DNA from: Gongronella butleri | Lineage: Eukaryota; Mucoromycota; Mucoromycetes; Mucorales; Cunninghamellaceae | Length of the DNA: 64,000 nucleotides | Assembly: GCA_025201375.1 (NCBI GenBank) | Contig: JAIWZP010000001.1 | Span: 62,001-126,000, forward strand | Direction: 5' to 3' | Shown: in pieces, positions 49,451 to 64,000 of the stretch | Position numbering within the stretch: the stretch's first letter is position 1 | Layout of the letters: each line of letters starts with the position of its first letter | Program-made: the position numbers and the translations under genes | Notes under the pieces: model-generated | The model's database searches: none | Seen by the model: the letters and a program-made list of their open reading frames with translations, nothing else | Told to the model about the DNA's origin: nothing

Positions 49451-51382
49451 TTAGATGGCAATATGGCCCGATGCAGCAAAGACGCCGAACAGGACCCAAG
49501 CGGACACGAGTGCAGCGGCGATAATGCCGACGTAGAGATAGTTGAACTTGTTGACAGGTGTGTCCGTGTACGCGTCCAGACCTTTCTTGGTAAGGGCCAG
49601 CTCCTTTTCGTGAATTTCACGCATGCGCTCCACGCGCACCGAGCGACGCGCCTCCAAAAGGTTGTCCAGCTTGTAGTATTGCACCGCCCATAGACCCAGG
49701 ATCAAGAAAAAGCCAATTGCTGCCAAAATGATGAAAAGTAACATCACGCCCGTATAGCCCTGCCCGGATGTCTTGTCTTGAATCACACCAACCACTATTC
49801 AAGGGGATGAAATAATAAAAAGTCAATACAGGTTGTGTTAAGGAAAATATTCACGCAAAAAAAAAAAAGCGCGTCAATCGCGCTATGATATTTGTGGCGG
49901 CATTTCCGTCAAGGATGTGCCAATCTCACAACGCGACGCGTTTAACGCGCTTTTTGACGCGTCACGCCGCAGATATTTCTCATTTGGACTTTTTTTCTTG
50001 TTTTACCAATATCCAATATGCTTGTGCCAATATTGTTCATAGCTTTGTACAAACCGAGACCGGTTCCAATGTAGTCGGAGGGCAGGATCATCCCGATAGC
50101 TGTTATCATACTGATGGGGCCAAAAGCAAGAGAGATTGAATAGAAAACCATGCCGACGACGGGGTCGACATAGCTCCATCCGAGTAAACCGGAAGATAAG
50201 ATGAGGAAGACGGCCGAGAGCCACAAGATGACGACGCGCTTTCCAAAGTAGTCCATGACGAAGCCCAAAACAGGTGTAGCCACGATGGGCACAGCGTGTG
50301 CCACGCTTGCCTTGTAACCTGCGAGGCGCGTGTCGCTTTCGCCAAAGTGGATAGTGATCAATTCCGTGGCAATGGTCTGGAACGACGACCAGACGGCCGC
50401 GTAGATGAATTCAATGGTCAGAATCAACCAAAATACGTGGGGGAATTTGAAAATTGAGTGCCAATGGAACGTTTTCTTCTGTTTCATGGCCTGCAGTTCG
50501 GTCTTGTTCATGATGGTCGCCTCACCGCGCAGCTTCTTCACGGTCAGGGCATAGGCCAGGTTCATCACAATCGAAAACACGCAAAGAATCAGCGACACCC
50601 ACATGGGCCACACCCAGCCTTTTGCCAAAGCAATGGGATTTGCAACCATATTTCCAATAAACGATGACAGGCGGCTGATGGACAGCTGCAGACCAATGGC
50701 AATGGAAAGGTGCTGCGTGCGGAACCACTTGGAGAGCAGGGATTCTTGCATTGTGACAATGAGACCAGATCCCACGCCAAAGACGACGCGGCCCACGACC
50801 ATCAGTGGGAAAGATTCGTATTGGGCCGCAAGCGCCGTCAGCAAGCTGCCCAGGATAATCATCACATTCACGGCCAGCGTGCCCCAAATGGAGCCGAACA
50901 AGTCCTAAAAAAAAAAAACGAAAAAAAAGTTCAGACGCTGAGAAAGAAAAAAAAGTCGCATTTCTTACAATGGCCATGCCTCCAACAATTGGAAAGATGG
51001 TGTTGATGATAGACACAGCTGATGAAAGCACACCATAACGCGTGTTGTCAATGTTCAGGTTCTGTAAAAATAAAATGATAAAAAAAGATAAGAAACATGC
51101 CAATTCCCTGCTTTCTTTTTTTAGATGTACCTTTTTGACCGTGGTCTTCATGGCGCTAATGGCTGCCGCGGAAAAGTGAGAGCCAACGGGCAGCATGAGC
51201 GCGGTGACAAGCGCAATGACCTTGTATTGCCAGGGCGCATTGACGAGCGCCGTGTCGCCACCATGGCTAGTCGGCTCCTCCTGTGGCTCCTTGATGTCTT
51301 CCACCGACGACGCGTCGCTGGCGTGCGCCGTTGTGTCAAGGGCACGCGTATCCTTCTCATCCTTTTCTGACGGGGCAGACAT
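49451..51382 (-). CDS. major facilitator superfamily transporter, MFSD1-like
   Basis: Exons 51131-51382, 50969-51061, 50007-50904 and 49451-49794 give 528 aa. A ~50-residue acidic cytosolic N-terminus precedes about 12 hydrophobic helices, starting with YKVIALVTALMLPVGSHFSAAA and ending with YVGIIAAALVSAWVLFGVFAAS. The loop after helix 2-3 (VGGMAIDLFGSIWG) and GRVVFGVGSGL resemble the MFS signature regions. YGVLSSAVSIINTIFPIVGG and QLSISRLSSFIGN suggest the MFSD1 branch, whose animal member exports dipeptides from lysosomes; a vacuolar role is an inference. The last intron (49795-50006) is 212 nt, the longest in the window, and carries several ACGCG motifs. Confidence 0.83.
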
Positions 51383-52330
51383 GATGTATTTTTTTAAAAA
51401 GAGAAAAAAATGGAACGGGTGGAAAAAAGGAAAACAAAAGGAAAAGGAAATAAAAAAAATCTGATACGAGTTGTTGATGATCGCTTTTTTATCAGATCCA
51501 CTAGATCATGACACAAAAAAAAAAAAAGACAAAAATCAGCTTGCATCACTTTGGTCCGGGAGCCACCGATTGGGGTAGCACAAGAGAAGCTGGTGCGACC
51601 TGGATCCAAGCAACAGGCGTGTACGAGCATTTTGCAAGGAAGGGGCCCAAAAAAAAAATCAAAAAAAACGTGGCCGTGACACTGATCTCCTTGCGCGGAG
51701 CAATTCCAAAGGAAGTTTTGTATTTTTCCATTTTTTTCTTTTTTCTTTTTTTTTTAACTTGATCGCCCTTGGTCACATTGTTGCTGCATTCGCAAAAGCA
51801 TCTTTTTGTTTCTTTGCGATTGGGACCAAAGATCAAGATGCTAGGCGGATCCTTCTCAGAGTTCCATCTTTTCCAGCTTGAGCACCCGTTTTCACGCGGA
51901 GCGCATGGCTAATAGCCCCAACTCAGGGACACGGACCTGAAAAAGGGCGGAGACTGTTTCACGGGCGTGTGCTTCTCATGTTTCCAGTGGGCAAAGACCG
52001 CCGATTTGTCTTTTTGTCTCTTTTTTTTTTTTCATCCAGGCATGTGATGAGCGGCAAGCTCTTGGAAATGTCCGTCATACCTGTTGCTAGAGCTTGTATT
52101 TCGACAATTTGTGTTCAAATAAAAAAAACAGCCGCCACAGATGCTATTCAATGGGCATGTCATCTCAAATATGATACGAGGTATGATAAAGGCACTTCTT
52201 TCCTTTGACATCGCATTTTTCGGGGTACGTACTCGCCGCCGGATGATCTATTATAGCAACCGCGTCCTGATACTGTATCCAACAAGAAAGAAAAAACACC
52301 ATCTTAGCCCTGAAAGCCCAACTTTTACGA
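51383..52330. other. MFS upstream region and start of repeat island
   Basis: 51383-51470 is the pyrimidine-rich leader of the transporter (minus sense). 51500-51780 has A and T runs. No gene is supported. TACTGTATC (52270) is the first of the motifs that mark the repeat island. Confidence 0.5.
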
Positions 52331-53260
52331 TAGAGCGTGCAGGTCTGTTTCAGCTTTCAGGTCAATTATTTCAGGTTGTTGGGCATCAGGTCATCTCATA
52401 TCTATTCAGGTACAAATCGTTTCATGTCGTCGGTTTTCAGGTCAATTCGGGTGCGATTCATTTCAGGTCCTCGGCTTTCAGGTCATTTCGGGTGCGATTT
52501 ACTTCAGGTCGTCAGTTTTCAGGTCAATTCAGGTGTGATCCATTTCAGGTCGTCGGTTTTCAGCTCAATTCAGGTGCAGGTCGTTTCAGGTCGTCGGTTT
52601 TCAGGTCATTTTAGGTGCGATTCATTTCAGGTCGTCGGTTTTCACTTTTCAGGTCAATTCAGGTATCATAGGTACAAATCGTTTCAGGTCGTCGGTTTTC
52701 AGGTCAATACTGTATCATAATTCAGGTGTGATCCATTTCAGGTCGTCGGTTTTCAGCTCAATTCAGGTGCAGGTCGTTTCAGGTCGTCGGTTTTCAGGTC
52801 ATTTTAGGTGCGATTCATTTCAGGTCGTCGGTTTTCACTTTTCAGGTCAATTCAGGTATCATAGGTACAAATCGTTTCAGGTCGTCGGTTTTCAGGTCAA
52901 TACTGTATCATAATTCAGGTGTGATCCATTTCAGGTCGTCGGTTTTCAGCTCAATTCAGGTGCAGGTCGTTTCAGGTCGTCGGTTTTCAGGTCATTTTAG
53001 GTGCGATTCATTTCAGGTCGTCGGTTTTCACTTTTCAGGTCAATTCAGGTATCATAGGTACAAATCGTTTCAGGTCGTCGGTTTTCAGGTCAATACTGTA
53101 TCATAATTCAGGTGTGATCCATTTCAGATCGTCGGTTTTCAGCTCAATTCAGGTGCGATTCATTTCTTCAGGTCGTCGGTTGTTTTCAGGTCATTTCCGG
53201 TGCGATCCATTATTTCAGGTCGTCAATTTTCAGCATTTCAGGTCATTTCACGATTTCAGC
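52331..53260 (+). repeat. TTTCAGGTCGTCGG minisatellite with 193-bp higher-order units
   Basis: Dozens of copies of TTTCAGGTCGTCGGTTTTCAG alternate with spacers such as GTGCGATTCA. Three consecutive 193-bp units (starting 52535, 52728 and 52921) look identical by eye, each containing four core copies. Flanking copies diverge. The unit length is not a multiple of three, and the open frames across it are a by-product. Confidence 0.9.
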
Positions 53261-53269
53261 ACCTGAATA

Positions 53270-53480
53270 CAGTAATTGACCAGAAAACCGACGACCTGAA
53301 ATGAATCGCACCTTAATTGAGCTGAAAACCGACGACCTGAAATGAAGAATAATCATCACACCTGTATGAATTGACCTGAAAACCGATGAGCGATCTGAAA
53401 TGAATATCATACGTACAGTAATTGCACCTGATGAATGTATTGAACTGAATACTGAAATGACCTGAAAACGGAAGACTTAT
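53270..53480 (-). repeat. inverted copies of the satellite core
   Basis: The core now reads in reverse (AAAACCGACGACCTGAAATGA, in part, at 53281-53345), so the array 52.4-53.25 kb and this block could fold into a large hairpin. Confidence 0.8.
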
Positions 53481-54702
53481 TATTATGATACTGAATTTGA
53501 TTCAGGCATTTCGGTCGGTTTTTTCAGGCCAAGCAAATTCATTCAGGTTGATTTTGTAATAACGTTCATCAGGTTGGACCTGAACTTTTCAGGTCATCAA
53601 AACGGCTACGTATGATACTGTACTGTACGTATACAGTACTGTACAGTATGAGGCTGTTGTTGCCCGCCGGGTTGCTTGATCGCGATTCAATCAGGTTTGA
53701 ACCTGAAAGCTGAAACCTGATTTGTTATTTTTTCGACCTGAACTTTTTGACCTGAAGCAAAATTTCCTCGGGTCGCCATTCCTGCCTGCTCCTATCCGTC
53801 CATTTGCATAGTCGACCCCGCTCAAAAATGACTGCATCGAGTTCAGCGCAAAACTTGCCGCAAAAAAATAAGCTCACTGAGTAAAACTCCAAAGCACTAC
53901 AGTATTATGATACATACTGTACGACGACCTAGGGATGTACCGTACAACAGTATTTCAAACATGTGTTTGAAAGCTTGTTTGAAAAAGCTTGGTTTGTTGA
54001 CTCAAGCTCAAACATGCAAAATTTTATTTCAATCAAGCTCAAGCTTTTTTTGGTGTTTGAAAAAAGCCTGAAAGCTTGAAAAAAAATAATGAAGGTAGCA
54101 AGGTATCATACCTACCGTAGCTATGATATCATATGCTCTGAATTTTCATCATTTTGGAGGAGGCGTGTTTTTCAAATTTTTTTCTTGAGACTTTTTTGCA
54201 TTTTCAAGCTTTCGGACAAGCTTGATTTGTCCTTTACAGTACATACTGTACTGTATGATGAGGAATTTCATCACAGGCGGAGATCACTCATCAGATGATG
54301 TTACAACAGTAGTACTGTAAGCATGGGTGATCATGAGTAGAGTGTAAAAATATTTTCAAGCTTTTTCAAGCTTTTCAATCAAGCTCCTCCTCGAAAAATC
54401 CGATTTCAAACGAGCTCAAACAACGGCTTTCTTTTCAAACAAGCAAGCTCAAATAGCTTTATACTGTATTTACCGTAGAAGAAGAACAGTGAGGAGCTTG
54501 AATTTGTTTGAAATACATCACTACAGTACGACGACCACTTTTGAATAATTCAGGGGTCACTCAGGTGTCACATATTTCAATCGCAGAAAATGCCAAATTT
54601 GGGGAATTTCGAACTCCGTGTGATCAATGCATCCCAAACAGGTAACTCTTACAATTTGCTATTGGCAGACAAAATGATGGCAGGTCGTCGTTGTTCCAAC
54701 TT
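53481..54702. repeat. CAAGCTTGTTTGAAA and TACTGTA repeat field
   Basis: Multiple palindromic words occur: TACTGTA/TACAGTA (for example GATACTGTACTGTACGTATACAG around 53610-53640), AAGCTTGTTTGAAA and CAAGCTCAAGC. It is likely an old composite repeat, interrupted by the Tc1 insertion at 54703. No gene. Confidence 0.6.
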
Positions 54703-54704
54703 TA

Positions 54705-54910
54705 CCGTGGCTCTCAAAAGTGATCCAAATTTTGGGAATCTCACACAAATTTTGTTTGTTCTCATTCAATAATGATCGGATAAAAACGCTATTTATACTA
54801 TTAGATAGCCCTATTTGAATTCTATAATGTGTTAAAATTTCAATTTGATATGTTCAATATTGATTGAGCTACAGCGCGTAATAAAATCGGAGTTATTTGG
54901 ATCACTTTTG
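54705..54910 (+). repeat. left terminal inverted repeat of the Tc1 element
   Basis: 206 bp; matches the reverse complement of 56129-56334 with roughly a dozen to fifteen differences by eye. It begins and ends with inverted copies of AAAAGTGATCC, a nested arrangement of likely transposase-binding sites. Confidence 0.9.
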
Positions 54911-54941
54911 ACGCGTCGCTACTTTTTTTTTATTTTTTTAT

Positions 54942-55961
54942 TTAATATTTCGTCCAACGACCGTTCGCCTTAATAACTGCTTTGCACCTGTCAGGCATGG
55001 ACTCAATGTACTTACGAACCATTTCTTTAGGAATGTCGTTGTACCAGACGTGCACTACACGCTCCCAAAGTTCATTCATGCCTTTGGGTACAGTCTCGTA
55101 TCGAAAAAGCTTTTGCTTGAGCAAGGCCCACATGTTTTCAATTGGGTTAAGATCAGGAGACTGCGCGGGCCACTCCATGACTGTAAACGGCTGTTCCGCC
55201 AACCAGTCTTGCACTAAATGTGACTTATGCTTGGGGTCATTATCCTGTTGAAATATGACGCGCGCAGGATCGAACTCCTTTTCACGAATAGACGCCCACA
55301 AATCTTCCTTTAGGATGTCCAAGTAGAGGTGCTTATCCATCGTAGTGTCTATCTTTGTGATATACCCAACACCCTCCCAGGTGATGCAGCTCCAAACCAT
55401 TACATTACCACCACCATGCTTCACGGTTTGTTGAACATGACGCGGTTGAATGTTTTCTTGGGGCCGCTTCCAGGCATAGTTCTTTCCATCCGAGCCATAC
55501 CGGTTGATTTTCACTTCGTCTGACCAAATAACACGTTTCCAGTCTTCGATGGTCCAGTGCTGATGCATGCGAGCCCAGTTTAAGCGTCGAATTCGGTTGA
55601 CTTCACTGATGAGAGGTTTTTTTGGCTTCACAAAGGCAACTAGCCCTGCTTCCTGCAGTGCTCTACGAACAGTATGAGTACTGACAACAATACCGTGGTC
55701 CTCCTGTAGCTTGTTCTTGACTTCCACCGCATTTTCCAGACCAAACTTGGTGATGGCACGCACGCAATACTTCTTCATGCGATCGTTGAGAAGAGTTGGA
55801 CGTCCCATTGTCCCCACTTTTGCAACCAACGGTTTGGAAACGCGTAGTCTTTGGACTGCACCATAGCTAGCACCAGTCTTCCGCATAATTTGGCGGATAG
55901 AGAGCCCGTCCTGAACGTGCTTGAGAATGCTGTTTCTCTGATCAGTAGTTACTTTGCCCAT
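54942..55961 (-). CDS. Tc1-family DD34E transposase
   Basis: Intronless 339-aa protein, the usual Tc1 length. The N-terminus has paired helix-turn-helix DNA-binding segments (LSIRQIMRKTGASYGAVQRL; GRPTLLNDRMK linker). The catalytic domain has VIWSDEVKINRYG (first Asp), VIFQQDNDPKHKS (second Asp) and SPDLNPIENMWALLK (Glu). I count 34 residues between the second Asp and the Glu, giving DD34E. The WPAQSPDLNPIE block is the Tc1 signature. There are no stops or frameshifts, so the protein could be functional. It lacks introns, unlike the host genes around it. It performs cut-and-paste transposition at TA. Confidence 0.95.
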   Translation of the reverse strand: MGKVTTDQRNSILKHVQDGLSIRQIMRKTGASYGAVQRLRVSKPLVAKVGTMGRPTLLNDRMKKYCVRAITKFGLENAVEVKNKLQEDHGIVVSTHTVRRALQEAGLVAFVKPKKPLISEVNRIRRLNWARMHQHWTIEDWKRVIWSDEVKINRYGSDGKNYAWKRPQENIQPRHVQQTVKHGGGNVMVWSCITWEGVGYITKIDTTMDKHLYLDILKEDLWASIREKEFDPARVIFQQDNDPKHKSHLVQDWLAEQPFTVMEWPAQSPDLNPIENMWALLKQKLFRYETVPKGMNELWERVVHVWYNDIPKEMVRKYIESMPDRCKAVIKANGRWTKY

Positions 55962-56128
55962 TGCTGGAATGCCGGTAATGAGCTAGTGATTCGACGGTAA
56001 TGAAGAGTAGAAAGTGACTCCAACAAAGAAGACAAGGAAAGTGTGCCTAGAAAGAAAAAAAAAAAAAAGAAAAAACAACCTGCTCCAAAACCCCGATCAG
56101 GCAGGAGCAATTTCAGGCACGTGGGCGG

Positions 56129-56334
56129 CAAAAGTGATCCAATTGACTCCAATTTTATTACGCGCTGTAGCTCGATCAATATCGAACATATCAAATTGAA
56201 ATTTTAACACATTATAGAATTCAAATAGGGCTATCTAATAGTGTAAATACTGTTTTTATCCGATCATTATTGAATGAGAACATATAACATTTGTGTGAGA
56301 TTTCCAAAATTTGGATCACTTTTGAGAGCCACGG
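56129..56334 (-). repeat. right terminal inverted repeat of the Tc1 element
   Basis: 206-bp partner of 54705-54910, with the same nested AAAAGTGATCC words at both ends. Confidence 0.9.
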
Positions 56335-56336
56335 TA

Positions 56337-56889
56337 CATTATCATATACATACAGATTTGCGCCGTATTCTCATGTGGCTGATGGGCCTCTGCCCAGGAC
56401 CTCCTCTGTGAACAGTAGCAATCGCAGACGGACGCAAGGAGCCAAGAAGGACGCACGGTCAGACACTCCGTAGGCCACGCACATGTTGTATTTTTCCCGC
56501 GTTTCGACCTGCGCATTGTCGTGGTGCAACCCAGAGCTGAGGCCACCACGGACCACGCACCACCTATACAATATTATCATATCATACCGTACATATCATA
56601 CGAATTTGCGAGCGCGGCGACAATCCGACAACAAACTATTACAGTATCATACTGTACTTTTGTTGGATCGAGTGATTGCACGCAATTGGGATGTTTTCTT
56701 CATTCAGGTGACCTCAGGGCTCAGGCCAAGCCGACGAATGAAAAAAATAAAAAGTTTTGCACTGTAGAAAATGAGTGCGTGGGCAGCAAATTTACCAACA
56801 TTATTTTAAAATGGTCTCTGAGAAACGTAGAAATAGCAATCCAGTAGACACGAAATTGAGGGATTACAGTACTGTAATATGGCACATTT
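56337..56889. other. repeat island remainder downstream of the Tc1 element
   Basis: TACAGTATCATACTGTA and related motifs continue (56641-56657, 56865-56878), showing that the island existed before the insertion. No gene is recognised. Confidence 0.5.
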
Positions 56890-57340
56890 TTATTCCTCCA
56901 TGTTCATTCGTAATGTGTGTGGGTCGTAGCCGTGGACACTCAGGTCGTTTCGTGTTTCTGAGGGATCATCGAGGGTCTGTTCGAGGTAAAAAGCAAGGAA
57001 TCCGTCTCTGGTGAGCGCGCCGCGGGCATTGCATCCAAAGCGCTGGCCCATCTGACGCAGGAAGGGTGGTGGGGGGTGAGATCCATTGGTAGCAAAGATG
57101 AATTTGCCCAGTTCGGCGGCATTAAGAGCGCCATCTTGATCCTTGTCAAAACGCGCAAAAATCTCCATCAGCACCTCGCCCAGGGCAGGCGACAGCGTAT
57201 TCTCGTCGGTCAATAGCTGCACCTGTTCACCGTCATCCGTGCCCTTGTAGCCCGTCATAATTCGCTCGATCTCTTGCTCCAATTCTGATAAAAAAAACGA
57301 AAAAAAAGTCAGCTGTCATGCACGTCGCGTGCTTTTCGTT

Positions 57341-57371
<31 letters not shown>

Positions 57372-58071
57372 GTTTTTTTGGGGATTGTACAACTTGCCAT
57401 CGATGGGTTCAAACGAATCATCGACGGCGCGACCCATTCGTAGCAAAATCACGGCCTCTTCGAGCTGATTGAGAACAAAAAGTATGAAAGCAAGCATGTA
57501 ATAAGCACCGCCATGGGCCGGGAACACGTCTAGAATCAAAAGTGGGTGAATTTCAGGCCAGACTCATCGGAAAAAGGGGCTACCTAGGATGCGGATCATC
57601 TTGCAAGCAACGTCGTTGAGGATGGAAATATCATTGTCGCGCTGAAACTTGTTCAATTCCTTTTGTGCGGTTGCATACTCTTTGTCTGCGTCGTCCATGA
57701 GCTTGTCGTCGTTGGCGGGGTTCTGTGCGGTGGTGTTCTTGGCCAAATAATAGCGTTTCCAGTCGTGCGGCTCGTGAGCGAATTTTTCTTTGAGATCAGG
57801 TTGCAACTCGAGCCCTGTGGCCGTTGTAAAGAGAGTGTAGATATGGAACAGGTTGCCAAAGTCGTGAACAGCTTTGCTAGAAACACCAAAAGGTCAAAAA
57901 AAAAAAGGCAAGACACGGGCAACGAGCCTACCTTTGCCAGACGGTGTTGCTATTAAAAATAGTCTGCATGGTCTTTGACGTGAGTGACAACTGGAAAATA
58001 TCATTGGGGTCCAGCAGCAGGGCCAGCTGGGTGAGCAGGACGTCCGGGAAAGCCTCTATGGTGGCAGGCAT
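56890..58071 (-). CDS. F-box protein with C-terminal EF-hand
   Basis: Exons 57932-58071, 57584-57876, 57398-57529 and 56890-57284 give 319 aa. An N-terminal F-box (residues ~5-47; AFPDVLLTQLALLLDPNDIF, LSLTSKTMQTIF) suggests a substrate adaptor of an SCF ubiquitin ligase binding Skp1. DWKRYYLAKN is typical of the region after an F-box. The C-terminal part has a canonical EF-hand loop DKDQDGALNAAE (235-246) in FARFDKDQDGALNAAELGKF, with all Ca-binding positions filled, and a second, looser helical pair after it. The last intron (57285-57397) starts with GC (GATG|GCAAGT); only that donor gives the right phase. It shares a 192-bp promoter region with SMC5. Confidence 0.78.
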
Positions 58072-58263
58072 ATTATGAAGAAAGGTGGAAATGGGAAAAA
58101 GAAAGGCAAAAAAGCGCGTACAAGTGGCTTTTTCCGCAATCTGGGTGCCGAGAGCCTATCTGTCTGGCCAATCAACGCGCGCGGCGCCAATCGCTTTTGG
58201 AAAAAAGGAAAGTGGGCGAGGCGGACGGACGCGCTTCTCTTTCTTATTTTTTTTTCAGTCGAT
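58072..58263. promoter_or_regulatory. bidirectional F-box/SMC5 promoter
   Basis: 192 bp between divergent ATGs, with purine-rich sequence after 58072 and T-rich sequence before 58264. No TATA box is seen. ACGCGC occurs at 58229. Confidence 0.55.
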
Positions 58264-63115
<4,852 letters not shown>

Positions 63116-64000
63116 AGTTGTGCTCCTTTGCCATTCCATACCCTGCTACTCCTTCCCCTCTTCCTATTTTTCCCTCCATTTCATTTTATGGTCCCCGCCA
63201 TTTCTTTGTCCCACTGTTTCCCGCTTTCAATTCTGCACCAGCTAATAAAAGACAAAACAAAAAAAATCAGACGTTTCATACTATTATATGCTTTTGTACG
63301 TAGTGTTTTCTTGCCTGGACCCGATATTTCGAATCTAAGAGCACCTTAATAAGGGCCGCGCTCATCATGGGTATCTGACGATAACAATTTTTGCCAGCGT
63401 TTTCTAGGAACATTTTCTACAGCGTAAAAAATCTCAATTTTTGATAGATAAATTCGTGCTCCCCGTTTACAGAAAAGCTCAAAGGCTGTTTTTGTGCACA
63501 TGACTTGGGTCCAGTTGTGGTGTGAGTTTCGGGGCGTATTATATAGAACAAACGTGGTCAAATCGCGCTTTGTAAAAAAGAGGATTCTGTGAATGCCTTT
63601 TAAGCGGGGGCTTTTTGGAAATCGATGAAATTTTGCCATGTGCGTGTATGTCAGCATCGTAGCATCTGAGTGCACTTGATTTTGCCTGTTCATCGCGTTC
63701 CATTGGCGAGTAATCGTTGATTACTTTGATTTTGATTAAATATCGCTCGTGCTCGACATTTTTGTTATTATATCGACTTGAATTTTTTTCAGTAACAGGG
63801 GAGCGAATTGCATTTCAACTTTGCTGCTTGGTTCAAAGTGCTCCAATTGCGTAAAGCAATTTAATCCAAGAAAAGCCAACTCAGTCTTAGATTTTCGTTT
63901 CTTGTTCTCCTTTTGAATTATTAAGACCATTTGAAATCAGATGCACAGGATGGTAAGCATTGCCATCTTAATCGTTGCAGCCTGTAGTAAAGCTGTACAA
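63116..64000. other. SMC5 3' flank and start of a gene-free island
   Basis: Pyrimidine-rich 3' UTR to about 63250. 63350-63690 has a minus-strand open stretch of 115 codons resembling, very loosely, the decayed frames of the 27.9-29.4 kb palindrome arms. No gene is supported to the window end. Confidence 0.45.

Larger units (their letters stand above)
54705..56334 (-). mobile_element. intact Tc1/mariner DNA transposon
   Basis: 1630 bp bounded by matching 206-bp terminal inverted repeats and flanked by TA on both sides (54703-54704 and 56335-56336), the Tc1/mariner target-site duplication. Ends begin CCGTGGCTCTCAAAAGTGATCC. The single gene inside is uninterrupted. It sits within the TACTGTA/satellite island. 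Confidence 0.93.

Noticed and set aside
52331..53113. CRISPR-like array or repeat-encoded protein
   Set aside because: The repeats are directly adjacent satellite units, not short repeats with unique spacers. The open frames reflect a lack of TAA/TAG in the unit, shift with its 193-bp length, and give no plausible protein.

Overview
The window looks like nuclear DNA of an intron-rich fungus. Zn2Cys6 regulator, Rsc4-type remodeller, EDC3, LAS1 and FUR1 genes are fungal in character. I reconstructed about 100 short introns (mostly 55-110 nt) in 18 spliced genes, with SMC5 alone carrying 19. That density argues against yeasts and suits an early-diverging (zygomycete-grade) lineage, but the sequence alone does not fix the taxon. 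Exon models were built by hand from GT/GC...AG borders and codon phase. They are predictions, not transcript-supported. || Layout: (1) 0.3-6.0 kb: Zn2Cys6 transcription factor, a small acidic hypothetical protein, and an AIG1/GIMAP-like GTPase. (2) 6.7-15.2 kb: VPS18 (HOPS/CORVET) head-to-head with EDC3 (decapping), then FUR1 (uracil phosphoribosyltransferase). (3) 17.7-27.3 kb: membrane PHP-domain protein, mucin-like single-pass protein, ACSF3-type malonyl-CoA synthetase, and a secreted Glu/Lys/Ala-repeat protein with C-type-lectin-like ends. (4) 27.3-30.2 kb: a gene-free island holding a large imperfect palindrome with ~650-bp arms. (5) 30.2-45.7 kb: CCT6 (start codon split by an intron), RPS3, a MARCH-type RING membrane protein, an Rsc4-like bromodomain/ankyrin protein, LAS1, and an ETT1-like TPR protein. 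(6) 46-51.4 kb: a decayed gene and an MFSD1-like transporter. (7) 51.4-56.9 kb: a repeat island with a 193-bp higher-order tandem repeat, its inverted counterpart, many TACTGTA/TACAGTA motifs, and an intact Tc1/mariner element inserted at TA. (8) 56.9-63.1 kb: an F-box/EF-hand protein head-to-head with SMC5. || Most genes are housekeeping: membrane traffic, mRNA decay, translation, protein folding, ribosome biogenesis, chromatin and genome stability. They are packed in divergent or convergent pairs with 140-300 bp spacers. They alternate with 1.7-3.3 kb gene-free stretches made of decayed or tandem repeats. The most unusual signals are a CG-rich ACGCG(T/C) word recurring inside introns next to branch-site-like CTGAC/CTCAC, three phase-consistent GC-AG introns, the CCT6 split start codon, the palindrome, and the satellite/Tc1 island. 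No clearly new multi-gene system is visible.
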